Positions 45,177-54,673 of a DNA stretch of 64,000 nucleotides are shown here, piece by piece. The first letter of the stretch is position 1; every line of letters begins with the position of its first letter. Made by a program: the position numbers and the translations under genes. The stretch comes from Achromobacter piechaudii NBRC 102461. GTDB lineage: Bacteria; Pseudomonadota; Gammaproteobacteria; Burkholderiales; Burkholderiaceae_B. Where the stretch lies: assembly GCF_001571245.1 (NCBI RefSeq), contig NZ_BCTK01000006.1, positions 868,001-932,000 on the forward strand, read 5' to 3'. Below the pieces are notes generated by a model. The model did no database searches, had not been told where the DNA came from, and saw only the letters and a list, made by a program, of their open reading frames with translations.

Positions 45177-46643
45177 CTGCCTGTTTCCCCTGATTGAGCC
45201 CGCCGACCACAGATGTTGCGCGGCATAGGCTCGCCATGGCCGCCACGCCTCGGCCCGCGCCAGCAACTGCGCCGGCGTGTAGAGCCGCGATTCCAATTTT
45301 TCCAGTGCGCGGATCAGGCCGATGTCGGCGCTGGGGAACGCGTCGGGCTCGCGCATTTGCCGCAAGGCGATGTATTGCGCCGTCCATTCGCCGATGCCGC
45401 GTATCGCGCGCAGCCGCTGGACGGCGTCCTCCAGGCTGCTGCCAGCGCTGAACAATTGAGGATCCGCCACTGCGGCGGCCGCTACCGCCGACAGCGTGGC
45501 CGCGCGGCTGCGCGGCATGCCCAGCCCGGCTAGATCGACCTGGGCCAGGGCCTGCGGCGTGGGAAAGCTGTGCGTCAGGCCATCATGCGGGTCGGACAGC
45601 AGCTCGCCATGCGCGGCGACCAGCTTGCCCGCCAGCCGGATAGCGGCCGACACCGTGATCTGCTGGCCCAGCACCGCGCGCATCGCCAGCTCGAAGCCGT
45701 CCCACGCGCCGGGCACGCGCAGGCCGGGGCGCGCGGCGATCAACGCGGCCAGCACCGGGTCATGCGCGAATTGCGCCGCCAGCGCAAGCGGGTCGCTGCC
45801 CAGGTCGAACACGCGCCGCAGCCGCGCAATGATGGCCGGCAAGGCATCCAGGCGCGACACGCGTACGGTGGCTTGTAGCGCATTGCCCGCGCCCGGCTGC
45901 ACGCTGATCGTGCCCTGCATGCCATCCAGGCTGATGCTGCGGGCATAGCGGTCGCCGTCCACGCGTTCAATGCCAGGGATGGCGCGCAGCCGCAGGAAAT
46001 CCAGCATCGCCTGCCAGTCGTACGGCGGCCGATAGCGCAGCAGCAACGTGATGCCGCCTTGCGGCGCGAAGGGCACGTCCGGCCGCGCCGAGCGCCGCAG
46101 CGCGCCGGGGGCGCGGCCAAACAGCGCTAGAAAGGTTTCGTTGAAGCGGCGGATGCTGCCAAAGCCGGCGGCGAACGCGACGTCGGCCATGGGCAGCTGC
46201 GTTTCGTGGATCAGCTGTTTGGCCAGCAGCACGCGGCGCGTTTGCGCAACCGTGACGATGGACGCGCCCAGATGCTGGCGGAACAGCCGGCGCAATTGGC
46301 GTCCGCCCATGCCCAGACGGGCGGCCAGCGCGTCCACGCCGGCCTCGTCCAGCGCGCCCGCCTCGATCAACGCCAGGGCGCGCGCCACGCTGTCGGGAAG
46401 TTCATGCGCCGGCCCCAGCTCGGGCGCGGTTTCCGGACGGCAGCGCAGGCAGGGGTGAAACCCCGCTTCCTGCGCGGCAGCCGCGCTGCCGAAGAACGTG
46501 ACGTTGCGGGACAGCGGGGTACGGGCAGGGCAGACGGGGCGGCAATAGATGCGCGTCGTCTTCACCGCCGTGAAGAAGCGCCCGTCGTAACGGGCATCGC
46601 GCACGCGGATCGCGCGGTAACAGGCGTCGTGGTCTAGATGCAT
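45105..46643 (-). CDS. alkA: Ada-AlkA fusion: methyl-sensor/AraC regulator with 3-methyladenine DNA glycosylase II
   Basis: A 512-residue three-part protein. The Ada metal domain has Cys34, Cys38, Cys65 and Cys68 (IYCRPVC, HPCLRC); Cys34 is the methyl-phosphotriester acceptor position. An AraC helix-turn-helix region follows (about 85-185, MADVAFAAGFGSIRRFNETF). The AlkA glycosylase domain (about 200-495) has the helix-hairpin-helix LRAIRGIGEWTAQYIALR and the catalytic Asp in FPSADIGLI. It repairs alkylated bases and can sense methyl damage. I chose the ATG at 46643 next to the conserved Ada start. Its 3' end overlaps a LysR gene; a 14-bp inverted repeat lies upstream. Confidence 0.92.
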   Translation of the reverse strand: MHLDHDACYRAIRVRDARYDGRFFTAVKTTRIYCRPVCPARTPLSRNVTFFGSAAAAQEAGFHPCLRCRPETAPELGPAHELPDSVARALALIEAGALDEAGVDALAARLGMGGRQLRRLFRQHLGASIVTVAQTRRVLLAKQLIHETQLPMADVAFAAGFGSIRRFNETFLALFGRAPGALRRSARPDVPFAPQGGITLLLRYRPPYDWQAMLDFLRLRAIPGIERVDGDRYARSISLDGMQGTISVQPGAGNALQATVRVSRLDALPAIIARLRRVFDLGSDPLALAAQFAHDPVLAALIAARPGLRVPGAWDGFELAMRAVLGQQITVSAAIRLAGKLVAAHGELLSDPHDGLTHSFPTPQALAQVDLAGLGMPRSRAATLSAVAAAAVADPQLFSAGSSLEDAVQRLRAIRGIGEWTAQYIALRQMREPDAFPSADIGLIRALEKLESRLYTPAQLLARAEAWRPWRAYAAQHLWSAGSIRGNRQLPARLRIALEVADEEVDEDADFS

Positions 46644-46679
46644 GACCCCGATGCTAGCGCCGGCATCCCGGCACATCTA

Positions 46680-46728
46680 GCGGTTTTCGGACCTTGTTGT
46701 GCCGAACACATTGCGGTCCGAAAACCGC
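46680..46728. promoter_or_regulatory. 14-bp perfect inverted repeat upstream of ada-alkA
   Basis: GCGGTTTTCGGACC (46680-46693) and GGTCCGAAAACCGC (46715-46728) are perfect reverse complements with a 21-base spacer. The repeat lies 36 bases before the ada-alkA start and 130 bases before the divergent lipoprotein gene. No T-run follows on either strand, so an operator or a leader hairpin is more likely than a terminator. Confidence 0.6.
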
Positions 46729-46858
46729 CAGCTGATCCGATCGCAGAATAGATGTGGTCGCGGTTTGCAAACCCTTGTGACACGGTTGAATGACTTTGTA
46801 GCGCTTTGCCCAGGGCGGCGGCATATGATGCGGTCCCATTTTCGGAGAACAGAAGTCT

Positions 46859-47818
46859 ATGTCGCGCCCCTTGTGCATGTCCGCCATCCTGGCCGCCACG
46901 TTGATGCTCGCCGCGTGCGGTGACGACAACGCCAAGCCGGAAGCGAAAACCGCCGAAGCCAGCACCGCCCAGGCCGAGATCGTCAAGTACAACCAGTACG
47001 TCGATGCCGCCAACAGCATCACCCAATCGTTCGAGGAAACGCTGGACCAGTACGAGAAGTACATGGTGCCCAAGATGGCCGACAAGAAGCCCGTCAAGGA
47101 CTACGTGATCGGCAACGACATCATGGTGGTGCGCACCAAGGAAAAGCTGGACAAGGCATTGGCCATGCAGCCGGCCATCCCCGAGATCGACGCCGCCGCG
47201 CGCGACTTCTCGCAGGCGCTGGGCAAGCTTGCTCCCTTGAGCACCGAATTGCAGAACTACGCCGCCGCCAAGACCTTCCTGTCGGACAACGGCGCGCTGG
47301 CGCGCGAGAAAAGCCCGGCCTATGTCGCCGCGCTGACGGACGTGGCCAAGGCCGAAAGCGCCTTCTACCACGGCATTTCCGTGAAGGACACCGCCAACAC
47401 CAAGGAAGCATTCGAGAAGGCCAAGAAGGACACCGTGGCCTACTACCGTGCCGGCATGGTGTATTACGGCAAGTCCGCGCTGGATCAGGCGACGGGCATT
47501 TTCGAAGGCACCGGCCTGGGCGACAAGAAAGACGCGTTCAAGCAGGAACTGGACAAGCTCAACGAGATGACGCTGGGCTTTGACAAGAAGACGCGCGAGG
47601 CCGATCCCAAGGGTTGCGCCAGCACGATGATGCAGGCCAACGCCTTCCTGGCCGCTGGCCGCAAGGTGATCGAACACACCGACAGCGGCCGCTACAAGGA
47701 AGACGCCGCCCGCACCGGCGCGTTCAAGATGATGCGCCCGACCATCGTTGACGACGCCTACAGCCTGCGCCAGACCTTCAACAACCTTATCAACAACCTG
47801 AACGTCAGCCGCTGCTGA
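46859..47818 (+). CDS. YiiG-like DUF3829 lipoprotein
   Basis: A 319-residue lipoprotein; the signal peptide ends in lipobox LAAC with Cys at residue 20. The mature chain is highly helical (YNQYVDAANSITQSFEETLDQYEKY, cores QSFEETLDQY), with two cysteines late in the sequence (KGCASTMM and the C-terminal SRC). This matches the DUF3829 / YiiG family, exported proteins of unknown function. It is divergent from ada-alkA and followed by two hairpins. Confidence 0.8.
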   Translation: MSRPLCMSAILAATLMLAACGDDNAKPEAKTAEASTAQAEIVKYNQYVDAANSITQSFEETLDQYEKYMVPKMADKKPVKDYVIGNDIMVVRTKEKLDKALAMQPAIPEIDAAARDFSQALGKLAPLSTELQNYAAAKTFLSDNGALAREKSPAYVAALTDVAKAESAFYHGISVKDTANTKEAFEKAKKDTVAYYRAGMVYYGKSALDQATGIFEGTGLGDKKDAFKQELDKLNEMTLGFDKKTREADPKGCASTMMQANAFLAAGRKVIEHTDSGRYKEDAARTGAFKMMRPTIVDDAYSLRQTFNNLINNLNVSRC

Positions 47819-47828
47819 TCTCCCGCGC

Positions 47829-47887
47829 CATCTTCAACTTCCGGTTGAAGATGTTGTGAACGGCGCTGCGCGCAGGGCGCGCAGCGC
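47829..47887 (+). terminator. Tandem hairpins after the YiiG-like gene
   Basis: CATCTTCAAC/GTTGAAGATG (47829-47838 with 47844-47853) is followed by GCGCTGCGCGC/GCGCGCAGCGC (47863-47873 with 47877-47887). Both stems are perfect; only a weak TTGT run follows the first. Confidence 0.5.
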
Positions 47888-47935
47888 TCGGTACATTGCC
47901 GACAGACCCTTATCCGCAAGGAGCCCTGTCGGCTT

Positions 47936-49021
47936 ATGAAGACCTATCGCATCGCAACCATCCCCGGCGACGGCATTGGCAAGGAAGTGATTCCGGCCGG
48001 CCAGCGCGTCATGCAGGCCATCGCCGACGAAGGCGGACTGCGTTTCGAATTCCAGAATTTCGATTGGGGCGGCGACTATTACCGCCAGCACGGCGTGATG
48101 ATGCCCGCCGACGGCCTGGACGCCCTGCGCGATCAGGACGCCATCCTGTTCGGCTCGGCGGGCGACCCCGACATCGCCGACCACATCACCTTGTGGGGCC
48201 TGCGCCTGAAGATCTGCCAGGGCTTTGACCAATACGCCAACGTGCGCCCCACGCGCATCCTGCCCGGCATCGACGCGCCGCTCAAGCGCTGCACGCCCGA
48301 GCAACTGAACTGGGTCATCGTGCGGGAAAACTCGGAAGGCGAGTATTCGGGCGTGGGCGGCCGCGTGCACCAGGGCCATCCCATCGAAGCTGCCACCGAT
48401 GTATCGATCATGACGCGCGCGGGCGTCGAACGCATCCTGCACTATGCCTTCAAGCTTGCGCAATCGCGACCGCGCAAGCTGCTGACCGTCATCACCAAGT
48501 CGAATGCGCAGCGCCATGCCATGGTCATGTGGGATGAAATTGCATTGCAGGTGAGCCGCGAATTTCCCGACGTGACCTGGGACAAGGAACTGGTCGACGC
48601 CGCCACCGCGCGCATGGTCAACCGGCCCGCGTCGCTGGACACCATCGTGGCGACCAACCTGCACGCCGACATCCTCAGCGACCTGGCCGCCGCGCTGGCC
48701 GGCAGCCTGGGCATCGCGCCCACCGGCAACATCGACCCCGAGCGCCGTTACCCGTCCATGTTCGAGCCGATCCACGGTTCTGCCTTCGACATCATGGGCC
48801 AAGGCCTGGCCAATCCCGTCGGCACGTTCTGGTCGGTCGTCATGCTGCTGGAACACCTGGGCGAAACGGATGCGGCAGCGCGGCTGATGCAGGCCATCGA
48901 GCGCGTCACCAGTACGCCTGCGCTGCACACGCGCGACCTGGGCGGTCAGGCCCGCACCGACGACGTCACCGACGCCGTTTGCGCACAGCTGGCGCAGGGC
49001 AGGCAGGAGAAGGCGGCGTAG
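47936..49021 (+). CDS. ttuC: Tartrate / D-malate dehydrogenase (TtuC/DmlA family)
   Basis: A 361-residue NAD-dependent beta-decarboxylating dehydrogenase. IPGDGIGKEV at the start, NVRPTRILPG (substrate Arg), VRENSEGEYSGVGGR, ITKSNAQRH (catalytic Lys), ATNLHADILSDLAAAL (metal Asp) and EPIHGSAFDI are the family motifs. The EGEYS segment separates it from isopropylmalate and isocitrate dehydrogenases. It oxidises tartrate and/or D-malate; the sequence does not separate these. It is followed by a Bug protein that may bind the same acid. Confidence 0.88.
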   Translation: MKTYRIATIPGDGIGKEVIPAGQRVMQAIADEGGLRFEFQNFDWGGDYYRQHGVMMPADGLDALRDQDAILFGSAGDPDIADHITLWGLRLKICQGFDQYANVRPTRILPGIDAPLKRCTPEQLNWVIVRENSEGEYSGVGGRVHQGHPIEAATDVSIMTRAGVERILHYAFKLAQSRPRKLLTVITKSNAQRHAMVMWDEIALQVSREFPDVTWDKELVDAATARMVNRPASLDTIVATNLHADILSDLAAALAGSLGIAPTGNIDPERRYPSMFEPIHGSAFDIMGQGLANPVGTFWSVVMLLEHLGETDAAARLMQAIERVTSTPALHTRDLGGQARTDDVTDAVCAQLAQGRQEKAA

Positions 49022-49135
49022 ATAAACGCCGCCGGCACGACAGCCGGACAGCCGTGACACGGGGCGTCAGACCCCGCGCACTTGTCCGGCAAGAGAACAA
49101 GAAGCGAAGTCCATTCGTAATTCAAGGAGACAAGC

Positions 49136-50119
49136 ATGGCCAAGCAACACTCTCGCGTGCGCGTGTTGGCGTACGCCTGCCTCGTCGCACTGCCGCTGGC
49201 GGGCGGCGCGGCGCAGGCGCAGTCTTATCCGACCCGCCCGATCAGCCTGGTCGTGCCGTTTCCGGCGGGCGGCACCACCGACGTGCTGGCGCGCGCGCTG
49301 GGCCAAGAGCTTTCCAAAAGCCTGGGGCAGCCCGTAGTGGTCGAAAACAAGCCGGGCGCGGGGTCGACGCTGGGCGCCGATTACGTCGCCAAGGCCGCGC
49401 CGGACGGCTATACGCTGCTGATGGGCGCGGTGCATCACACCATCGCCACCAGCGTCTACAAAAGCCTGCACTACGACTTCCAGAAAGACTTCGCGCCCAT
49501 CACCACGGTGGCGCTCGTGCCCAACGTACTGGTCGTCAACCCCAAGCTGGACGCGACCAGCGTGCAGGCCCTGCTCAAGCTGGCGCAGGCCGCGCCGGGC
49601 AAGCTGACGTATGGGTCCAACGGCATGGGCACCGGCCAGCATCTGATCGGCGCGCAGTTCGAGCAACAAGGCCACGTCAAGCTGCTGCATGTGCCGTACA
49701 AAGGCAGCGGCCCCTTGACCACCGACCTGCTGGGCGGACAGATCGATATGTCGTTCGACACGATCACGCCCGTGCTTGCGCACATCAAGAGCGGCAAGCT
49801 GCGCGCGCTGGCCGTGACCACCGATCAGCGCTCGGCGGCCTTGCCCGATGTGCCGACGATGCAGGAGGCGGGCATCAAGCCCTTCAACATGGGGACGTGG
49901 TTTGGCGTGCTGGCGCCGGCCGCCGCGCCGCCCGAGGTGGTGGCGCGCTTGAATGCCGAGATGGTCAAGATCATCCATTCGCCCGACTTCTCGCGCCGGA
50001 TGGCCGAGATCGGCGCGGTGCCCATCGGCGATACGCCCGAGCAGATGCGCGCGCGCATCGGGACCGACACCGCCAACTACGCGAAGCTGGTCAAGGACGC
50101 GAAGGTGGCGATCAACTGA
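49136..50119 (+). CDS. Bug-family (TctC-like) periplasmic solute-binding protein
   Basis: A 327-residue exported protein with a signal peptide cleaved near AAQAQ. YPTRPISLVVPFPAGGTTDVLARALG, VENKPGAGSTLGADYVAKAAPDGYT and VPYKGSGPLTTDLLGGQIDMSFD contain the conserved Bug loops. The ATG has AAGGAG upstream. Bug proteins bind carboxylates; most, like this one, have no adjacent TctAB membrane genes. It is 114 bases after ttuC on the same strand, so a tartrate or malate ligand is a reasonable guess, not shown. Confidence 0.9.
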   Translation: MAKQHSRVRVLAYACLVALPLAGGAAQAQSYPTRPISLVVPFPAGGTTDVLARALGQELSKSLGQPVVVENKPGAGSTLGADYVAKAAPDGYTLLMGAVHHTIATSVYKSLHYDFQKDFAPITTVALVPNVLVVNPKLDATSVQALLKLAQAAPGKLTYGSNGMGTGQHLIGAQFEQQGHVKLLHVPYKGSGPLTTDLLGGQIDMSFDTITPVLAHIKSGKLRALAVTTDQRSAALPDVPTMQEAGIKPFNMGTWFGVLAPAAAPPEVVARLNAEMVKIIHSPDFSRRMAEIGAVPIGDTPEQMRARIGTDTANYAKLVKDAKVAIN

Positions 50120-50210
50120 GGCGGCGTCGCCAGCGTTGATGGGCGGCAGGCCGGGCGCATCGTGCATCCGGCCGATGCTGAGGGCGCATCGTGCGCCCGT
50201 CAGTGTTGCG

Positions 50211-50816
50211 TCAGGCGCGGATCCAGCCGCGCTCGATGGGCAGGGCCAGCAGCTTGCGGTAGACCTCTTGCGCGGTCAGCGTCAGCGTTGCGCCGATGCG
50301 GTTCCACACCGCCGCGGTGATGGCTGCGGCGATGGGCGCCAGTACGATGCCGCCCGCGATATCCAACGGAAAATGCACGCCCAGGTACACGCGCGCCGTG
50401 CCGACCACCACGGCGGCCAGCAGCGTCGCCCACCCCCAGCCCGCCCAGCGCCGGTCAAAAATCAGTGCGAAGGCGAACGTGGCGATGATGATGGTGTGGT
50501 TGCTGGGGAAGGACGAGGTCGCCTTGTGCGGGAAGAAGGCTTGCCCCAGCCCCAGCACGAAGGGACGCGGCTGCGGCCAAAGCGCGCCGCAAAGATAGCT
50601 GACGAACAGCGCCGCGCCGATGCTGGCCAGCACCTTCAGCGCCAGATCGCGCTGCGCCTGGCCGCCCCAGAGCCACAGCGCAGCCAGCGCGCAGGGCACC
50701 AGCAGGATCAGCCGGTTGGCGATCAGCATGGCGGCCTGGATGCGCCAGGCCGGCGAGGCGGGGTCGGCGTTGATCGAAAGAAACAGGGAATGGTTCAGCG
50801 CAGTCAGAAAATCCAT
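50211..50816 (-). CDS. PAP2-family phosphatase (undecaprenyl-diphosphatase-like)
   Basis: A 201-residue membrane protein with about five helices. The PAP2 motifs are PRPF (C1), SFPSNH (C2, catalytic acid His) and ARVYLGVHFPLDI (C3, nucleophile His and Asp). In C1 the usual Lys seven residues before the Arg is Gly. BcrC/YbjG-like members dephosphorylate undecaprenyl pyrophosphate on the periplasmic side. It stands alone on the minus strand. Confidence 0.87.
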   Translation of the reverse strand: MDFLTALNHSLFLSINADPASPAWRIQAAMLIANRLILLVPCALAALWLWGGQAQRDLALKVLASIGAALFVSYLCGALWPQPRPFVLGLGQAFFPHKATSSFPSNHTIIIATFAFALIFDRRWAGWGWATLLAAVVVGTARVYLGVHFPLDIAGGIVLAPIAAAITAAVWNRIGATLTLTAQEVYRKLLALPIERGWIRA

Positions 50817-50929
50817 GACACGTCATCGCAGCGTAATAAACAATAGCCGCGATGGTAATGGGGTTTCCCGTCAGTCCGCTTACAAAGTGCGTCCGCGTGT
50901 CGGCTTTTACTTCTGGACACGCGGGCGCC

Positions 50930-52453
50930 TCATCCTTTCAGCTTCTTGCCCAGCCTGCGCCATCCGATGACCACGCCGGTCAGGCTCAGGGCCGCGCCGC
51001 CCAGGCTCAAAACGATCAGCAATACATCCCAGGCCGGCCGCCGCGACAATAGGCCGGTCCAGTCCCAGCTATGCAGAAAGGCGAACAACCAGCGGTTGAC
51101 GCGGGTGCTGCGGTCCTGCCGGCCGACGATCTGGCCGGTGACCGGGTCCAGGTACACCCAGCTCGCCTGCGGGTTGTCATAGACCACGCGCCAGACGGGC
51201 AAAGGCTTTTCGACGTGGCCCAGCATGGCGTGCGCATCGCGCGCGTAGTAGTACAGATCGTAGGCTTGCAGCACCTGTACCTCGCGCACCGTGGCGCCGG
51301 GCAGCAGGCGCGCCGCCGCCTGGCGCAAATCCGCTTCAGCGTAGGCCGTGGGCGTGGCGTCAATGGCCGACAACACGCGCGGCGTGCCGACCGTGGTGCG
51401 CGCCAGCGCCACGTCCTGCCCGGCCGCGCGCGCCCAGACGAGTTCGCGCGGGGCGGTGGGCAGGGCGGCGATCAGTGCGTCCGGGGCGGCCAGCGGCGTG
51501 TCCGCCGCGGCGCCGGCGTAGGCGCTGACCGCCAGCGGCGCGGCCTTGCTGGTGAACAGTTTCCACGGGTTCATCGACATCAGGCCGCTGAACATCCAGG
51601 TGATCGTGATGGCGGCGAACAGCAGGCCGCTGATGTGATGCCAGCGCATCATGCTTTCGCGGTAGGGCGAACGGCTGCCCGTGGCGTAGGGGCGCGAAAA
51701 GCGCCAGCGCAGGATGCCCACGACCGTTCCCGTCACTGCGACCAGCACGCCCGCCACGGACAACCACACCACCACGTCATGCCACCAGCGGTCCAGAATA
51801 TTGCCGCGCAGCGGATACAGCCAGTGGATCCACGCGCCCGCGTAGTTCCAGGCGCGTTCGTTGCGCGTGGCGTCCAGCACCACCGCGCCGGTCGCCGAGG
51901 ACACATACAGGCGTGTTCGCGCCGGATCGTCCATGTCCACCCGATGCAGCGGGCGGTGCACGTTCAGCGACTTCGAATGGGTATAGACGTCTTCGTCCAC
52001 CGTCTCCTGATGGCGCACGGCGTACTGGCCGCCGAACCACGCCAGCGCGGTCGCCTTCGCCACGGCGGGGTCGGCGGGCGGCAGCAGCGCGCCCGTCGCG
52101 GCATCGACCACCTTGGGCGTTGCGCCGGGCACGAGGTAGACCGGCGCGCCAGCGCGGCTGGCGGCCAGGCTCAGGCCCGGCGTGTCGCGGGCCCCCGCCG
52201 CCGCCAGCGCCTGGTCGGGCGTGACGGCAAGCGTGGCAGGGTCCAGCGGCGCCAGATGCGTCAGCCGTTCGTGCGGCGTCAGCTTGGGATAGCCCACATA
52301 CATCATCACCACGCCCGAAATGAACCACATGGCAAAGAACAGGCAGAGCACGATGCCGGCCCAGCGGTGGATCAGATAGAGCCAACGCTTGGCGCGGGTC
52401 GATAGGGGCGGCCCGGCTTTATGCGCGGGCGCGCGGCTGGATGTAGCGCTCAT
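50930..52453 (-). CDS. PepSY-associated transmembrane protein (iron-regulated reductase type)
   Basis: A 507-residue inner-membrane protein of the PepSY_TM family (COG3182). Four main helices are visible: WLYLIHRWAGIVLCLFFAMWF, VVVWLSVAGVLVAVTGTVVGI, RWHHISGLLFAAITITWMF and VLLIVLSLGGAALSLTG (each given in part). Paired His residues (LIHRW, RWHH, FLHSWDW) are likely heme ligands. Between them are periplasmic PepSY-type domains (YLDPVTGQIVGR). Relatives such as FoxB and FiuB-like proteins help release iron from siderophores. It is 24 bases after the receptor gene and cotranscribed. Confidence 0.88.
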   Translation of the reverse strand: MSATSSRAPAHKAGPPLSTRAKRWLYLIHRWAGIVLCLFFAMWFISGVVMMYVGYPKLTPHERLTHLAPLDPATLAVTPDQALAAAGARDTPGLSLAASRAGAPVYLVPGATPKVVDAATGALLPPADPAVAKATALAWFGGQYAVRHQETVDEDVYTHSKSLNVHRPLHRVDMDDPARTRLYVSSATGAVVLDATRNERAWNYAGAWIHWLYPLRGNILDRWWHDVVVWLSVAGVLVAVTGTVVGILRWRFSRPYATGSRSPYRESMMRWHHISGLLFAAITITWMFSGLMSMNPWKLFTSKAAPLAVSAYAGAAADTPLAAPDALIAALPTAPRELVWARAAGQDVALARTTVGTPRVLSAIDATPTAYAEADLRQAAARLLPGATVREVQVLQAYDLYYYARDAHAMLGHVEKPLPVWRVVYDNPQASWVYLDPVTGQIVGRQDRSTRVNRWLFAFLHSWDWTGLLSRRPAWDVLLIVLSLGGAALSLTGVVIGWRRLGKKLKG

Positions 52454-52477
52454 GGCATTCCCCTTTTCGCGCGGGCG

Positions 52478-54673
52478 TCAGAACCGCATGTGCAACGTCA
52501 GCTCCACCGAACGCGGCGCGCCCAGGTAGAACATGGTCGGGCTGCTGTTGGCGGCGTAGACCTTGTCGGTCAGGTTGCGCACGCGCAGCGTGCTGCTCAG
52601 GTTGCGGTTGATCTGGTGCGACAGCGCCGCATCGAACACCGTGTAGGACGGCGCCCAGACGGTATTGGCCGCGTCCGCATACGCGCGGCCCACGTAACGC
52701 GCGGCGACACTGGCGTTCCAGTCGGGCACGAAGGCGTAGTCCACCCACAGGTTCGCCAGTCGGCGCGGGGTGTTGGTCGGCACGTTGCCATTGCGCGATA
52801 CCGGCACGCCGCCCACCGACTGCGAGAAGTCGTCGTAGCGCGGGTCGACGAAGGCCACGTTGCCTTGCACGGACAGCTTGGGCGTCAGTTGCAGGCCGCC
52901 CGCCAGTTCCACGCCGCGCGCCGATTGCGCGCCGACCGGCACGCTGACGCCGGGATTGTTGGGGTCGGACGTGGCCATGTTCTTGCGCTTGATCTCGTAC
53001 ACCGACACGGTGGCCGCGCCGCGACCGTCCCAGAAGTTGAACTTGCCGCCCACTTCGGCCTGCGTGCCGGTGGTGAGCTTGTCGTTGTTCAGCACATCGG
53101 CGAACGAGGCGGTGGCCAACAGCCCGGACGGAGGATCCGCGGCCGTGGCGTACTGCGCGTACAGCGACGCTTCGGGGCTGACTTCCCAGTTGACGCCCAG
53201 CCGCCCGGTCAGCGGCGAGTAGCTGCGCTGCGCGCTGGCCGGCGATGCGGCGGTCACCGCGCGGCGGTTGGTCAGGTCCAGGTCGATGAAGTCCTTGCGC
53301 AGCGCCGACACGATCGCCACGCCGGGCAGCACTTCCGTGCGGTTCTCCAACGTCATCGCGAAGGTGCGGATGCGGTTCTCGCGGTCGGGCTTGTGGCCGC
53401 GCGTCATGCCGGGAATGTCGTAGAAGTCGCCCGGCGAAAAGTCATAGGGATCCACGGCGTCGACCTGGCCGGGCAGGCTGGTCGGAAAACGCGTGACCCT
53501 GTTCTGGCTGATGTCCGCGCCGAAGGACCAATCGCTGCGCAGCCCGGCAATCGACGAACGGTACAGCCCTTCGACGCGATTGCCTGTCAGGGTCTGCTCA
53601 TGGCGTTGCAGCAGCGCGCCCGAACGCAGCACCAGGCTGTTGTCCGCATTGAAGCGATAGCTTTCCAGATTGCGGAAATCGCGGTCGGCACGGTAGTGGT
53701 ACAGCGTGTTCTTGAACGTCAGGTTCGAGCCCGCGCGCCATTCGGTCATCGACCGCGCCCAAAGAATGGACTGTTCGTACAGGCCGTCGTTGACGTTGTA
53801 GTTCTTGAAGCGCGTGCCATCCAGGATGTGGCCTTCGCCTTGCACCACGCCGTTGGCGTTGTTCTTGAGTGGCGTGCCCCAGTAAGGGCGGTCCACCTGT
53901 TCGCGCTGGAATTCAAAGGCGAAGGTCTGGGTCACGTCGGCGCCCAGGTCCGACAGCAGCGAGGCGGCCACCTGTGTGGCGCGGCTATGGTTGCCGTCGG
54001 TCCAGCCGTGGCTGGAACTGGTGTTGGCGTCGATGCGCAGATAGTGGCCCTTGCCGCCCGCATCGCCCGCCAGCTGCTGGTTCAGGCCGACGGAATATTG
54101 GCGGGTGTCGAACGAACCCAGACGGAACTGGCCTTCGTAGAACGTATCGCGCTCGGGCAGCTTGGTCACGACGTTGATCGCGCCGCCCACCGCGCCCGCG
54201 CCGAACAGGAACGTCGACGGGCCGCCGATGGCTTCGACGCGATCGTAGATCCAGCTGTCGACGGGCCGCCCGGCGATGGCGTCGTACTGCACCGAGATGC
54301 CGTTGAACAGTTGCGTGACCTGGCCGCCGGAAAAGCCTCGGTAGCTGACCGCGCCGGCATTGCCGGGAGGCGACGCGTTGTCCACGCCGGGAATGCCGCG
54401 CGCGATGTCCTGCGTGTTGAGCGAGCCGCGCGCTTCGATCTGTTCGCGGGTGATGACGGTGACGCTGGCCGGGGTTTCACGCAGCGTCAGCCCGAGCCGG
54501 CTGCCGGTGGTGTCAGTGGCGTCCAGGTCGATGGGGCCGTTGGGGGCGGGCTCGACGTGGCCGGCGCCGTAGACGGTGGTGGGCGCCATCAGCTTGACGG
54601 CGGGTTCGGCGGCCAGGGCCGGGGCGCTGGCGATTACGCCCAGCAGCAAGGAGTAAAGCGTGGTGTGTTTCAT
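52478..54673 (-). CDS. TonB-dependent siderophore-type receptor
   Basis: A 731-residue receptor with a signal peptide from the ATG at 54673 (MKHTTLYSLLLGVIASAPAL, cut near ALAAE). TonB box TTVYG, then a plug with LRETPASVTVITREQIEARG, IPGVDNASPPGNAG, RGFSGGQVTQLFNGI and GPSTFLFGAGAVGGAINVVTK (cores), and a barrel ending LTLHMRF. There is no N-terminal signalling domain. The plug is of the ferrichrome/ferrioxamine-like siderophore class. It lies between a DUF2946 gene and a PepSY membrane protein, an arrangement seen for siderophore and copper-chelate uptake; the ligand is unknown. Confidence 0.88.
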   Translation of the reverse strand: MKHTTLYSLLLGVIASAPALAAEPAVKLMAPTTVYGAGHVEPAPNGPIDLDATDTTGSRLGLTLRETPASVTVITREQIEARGSLNTQDIARGIPGVDNASPPGNAGAVSYRGFSGGQVTQLFNGISVQYDAIAGRPVDSWIYDRVEAIGGPSTFLFGAGAVGGAINVVTKLPERDTFYEGQFRLGSFDTRQYSVGLNQQLAGDAGGKGHYLRIDANTSSSHGWTDGNHSRATQVAASLLSDLGADVTQTFAFEFQREQVDRPYWGTPLKNNANGVVQGEGHILDGTRFKNYNVNDGLYEQSILWARSMTEWRAGSNLTFKNTLYHYRADRDFRNLESYRFNADNSLVLRSGALLQRHEQTLTGNRVEGLYRSSIAGLRSDWSFGADISQNRVTRFPTSLPGQVDAVDPYDFSPGDFYDIPGMTRGHKPDRENRIRTFAMTLENRTEVLPGVAIVSALRKDFIDLDLTNRRAVTAASPASAQRSYSPLTGRLGVNWEVSPEASLYAQYATAADPPSGLLATASFADVLNNDKLTTGTQAEVGGKFNFWDGRGAATVSVYEIKRKNMATSDPNNPGVSVPVGAQSARGVELAGGLQLTPKLSVQGNVAFVDPRYDDFSQSVGGVPVSRNGNVPTNTPRRLANLWVDYAFVPDWNASVAARYVGRAYADAANTVWAPSYTVFDAALSHQINRNLSSTLRVRNLTDKVYAANSSPTMFYLGAPRSVELTLHMRF

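Noticed and set aside
50120..50210. Stem GGGCGCA...TGCGCCC near 50190 as a terminator between convergent Bug and PAP2 genes
   Set aside because: The stem is short and there is no T-run on either strand; not enough to call.
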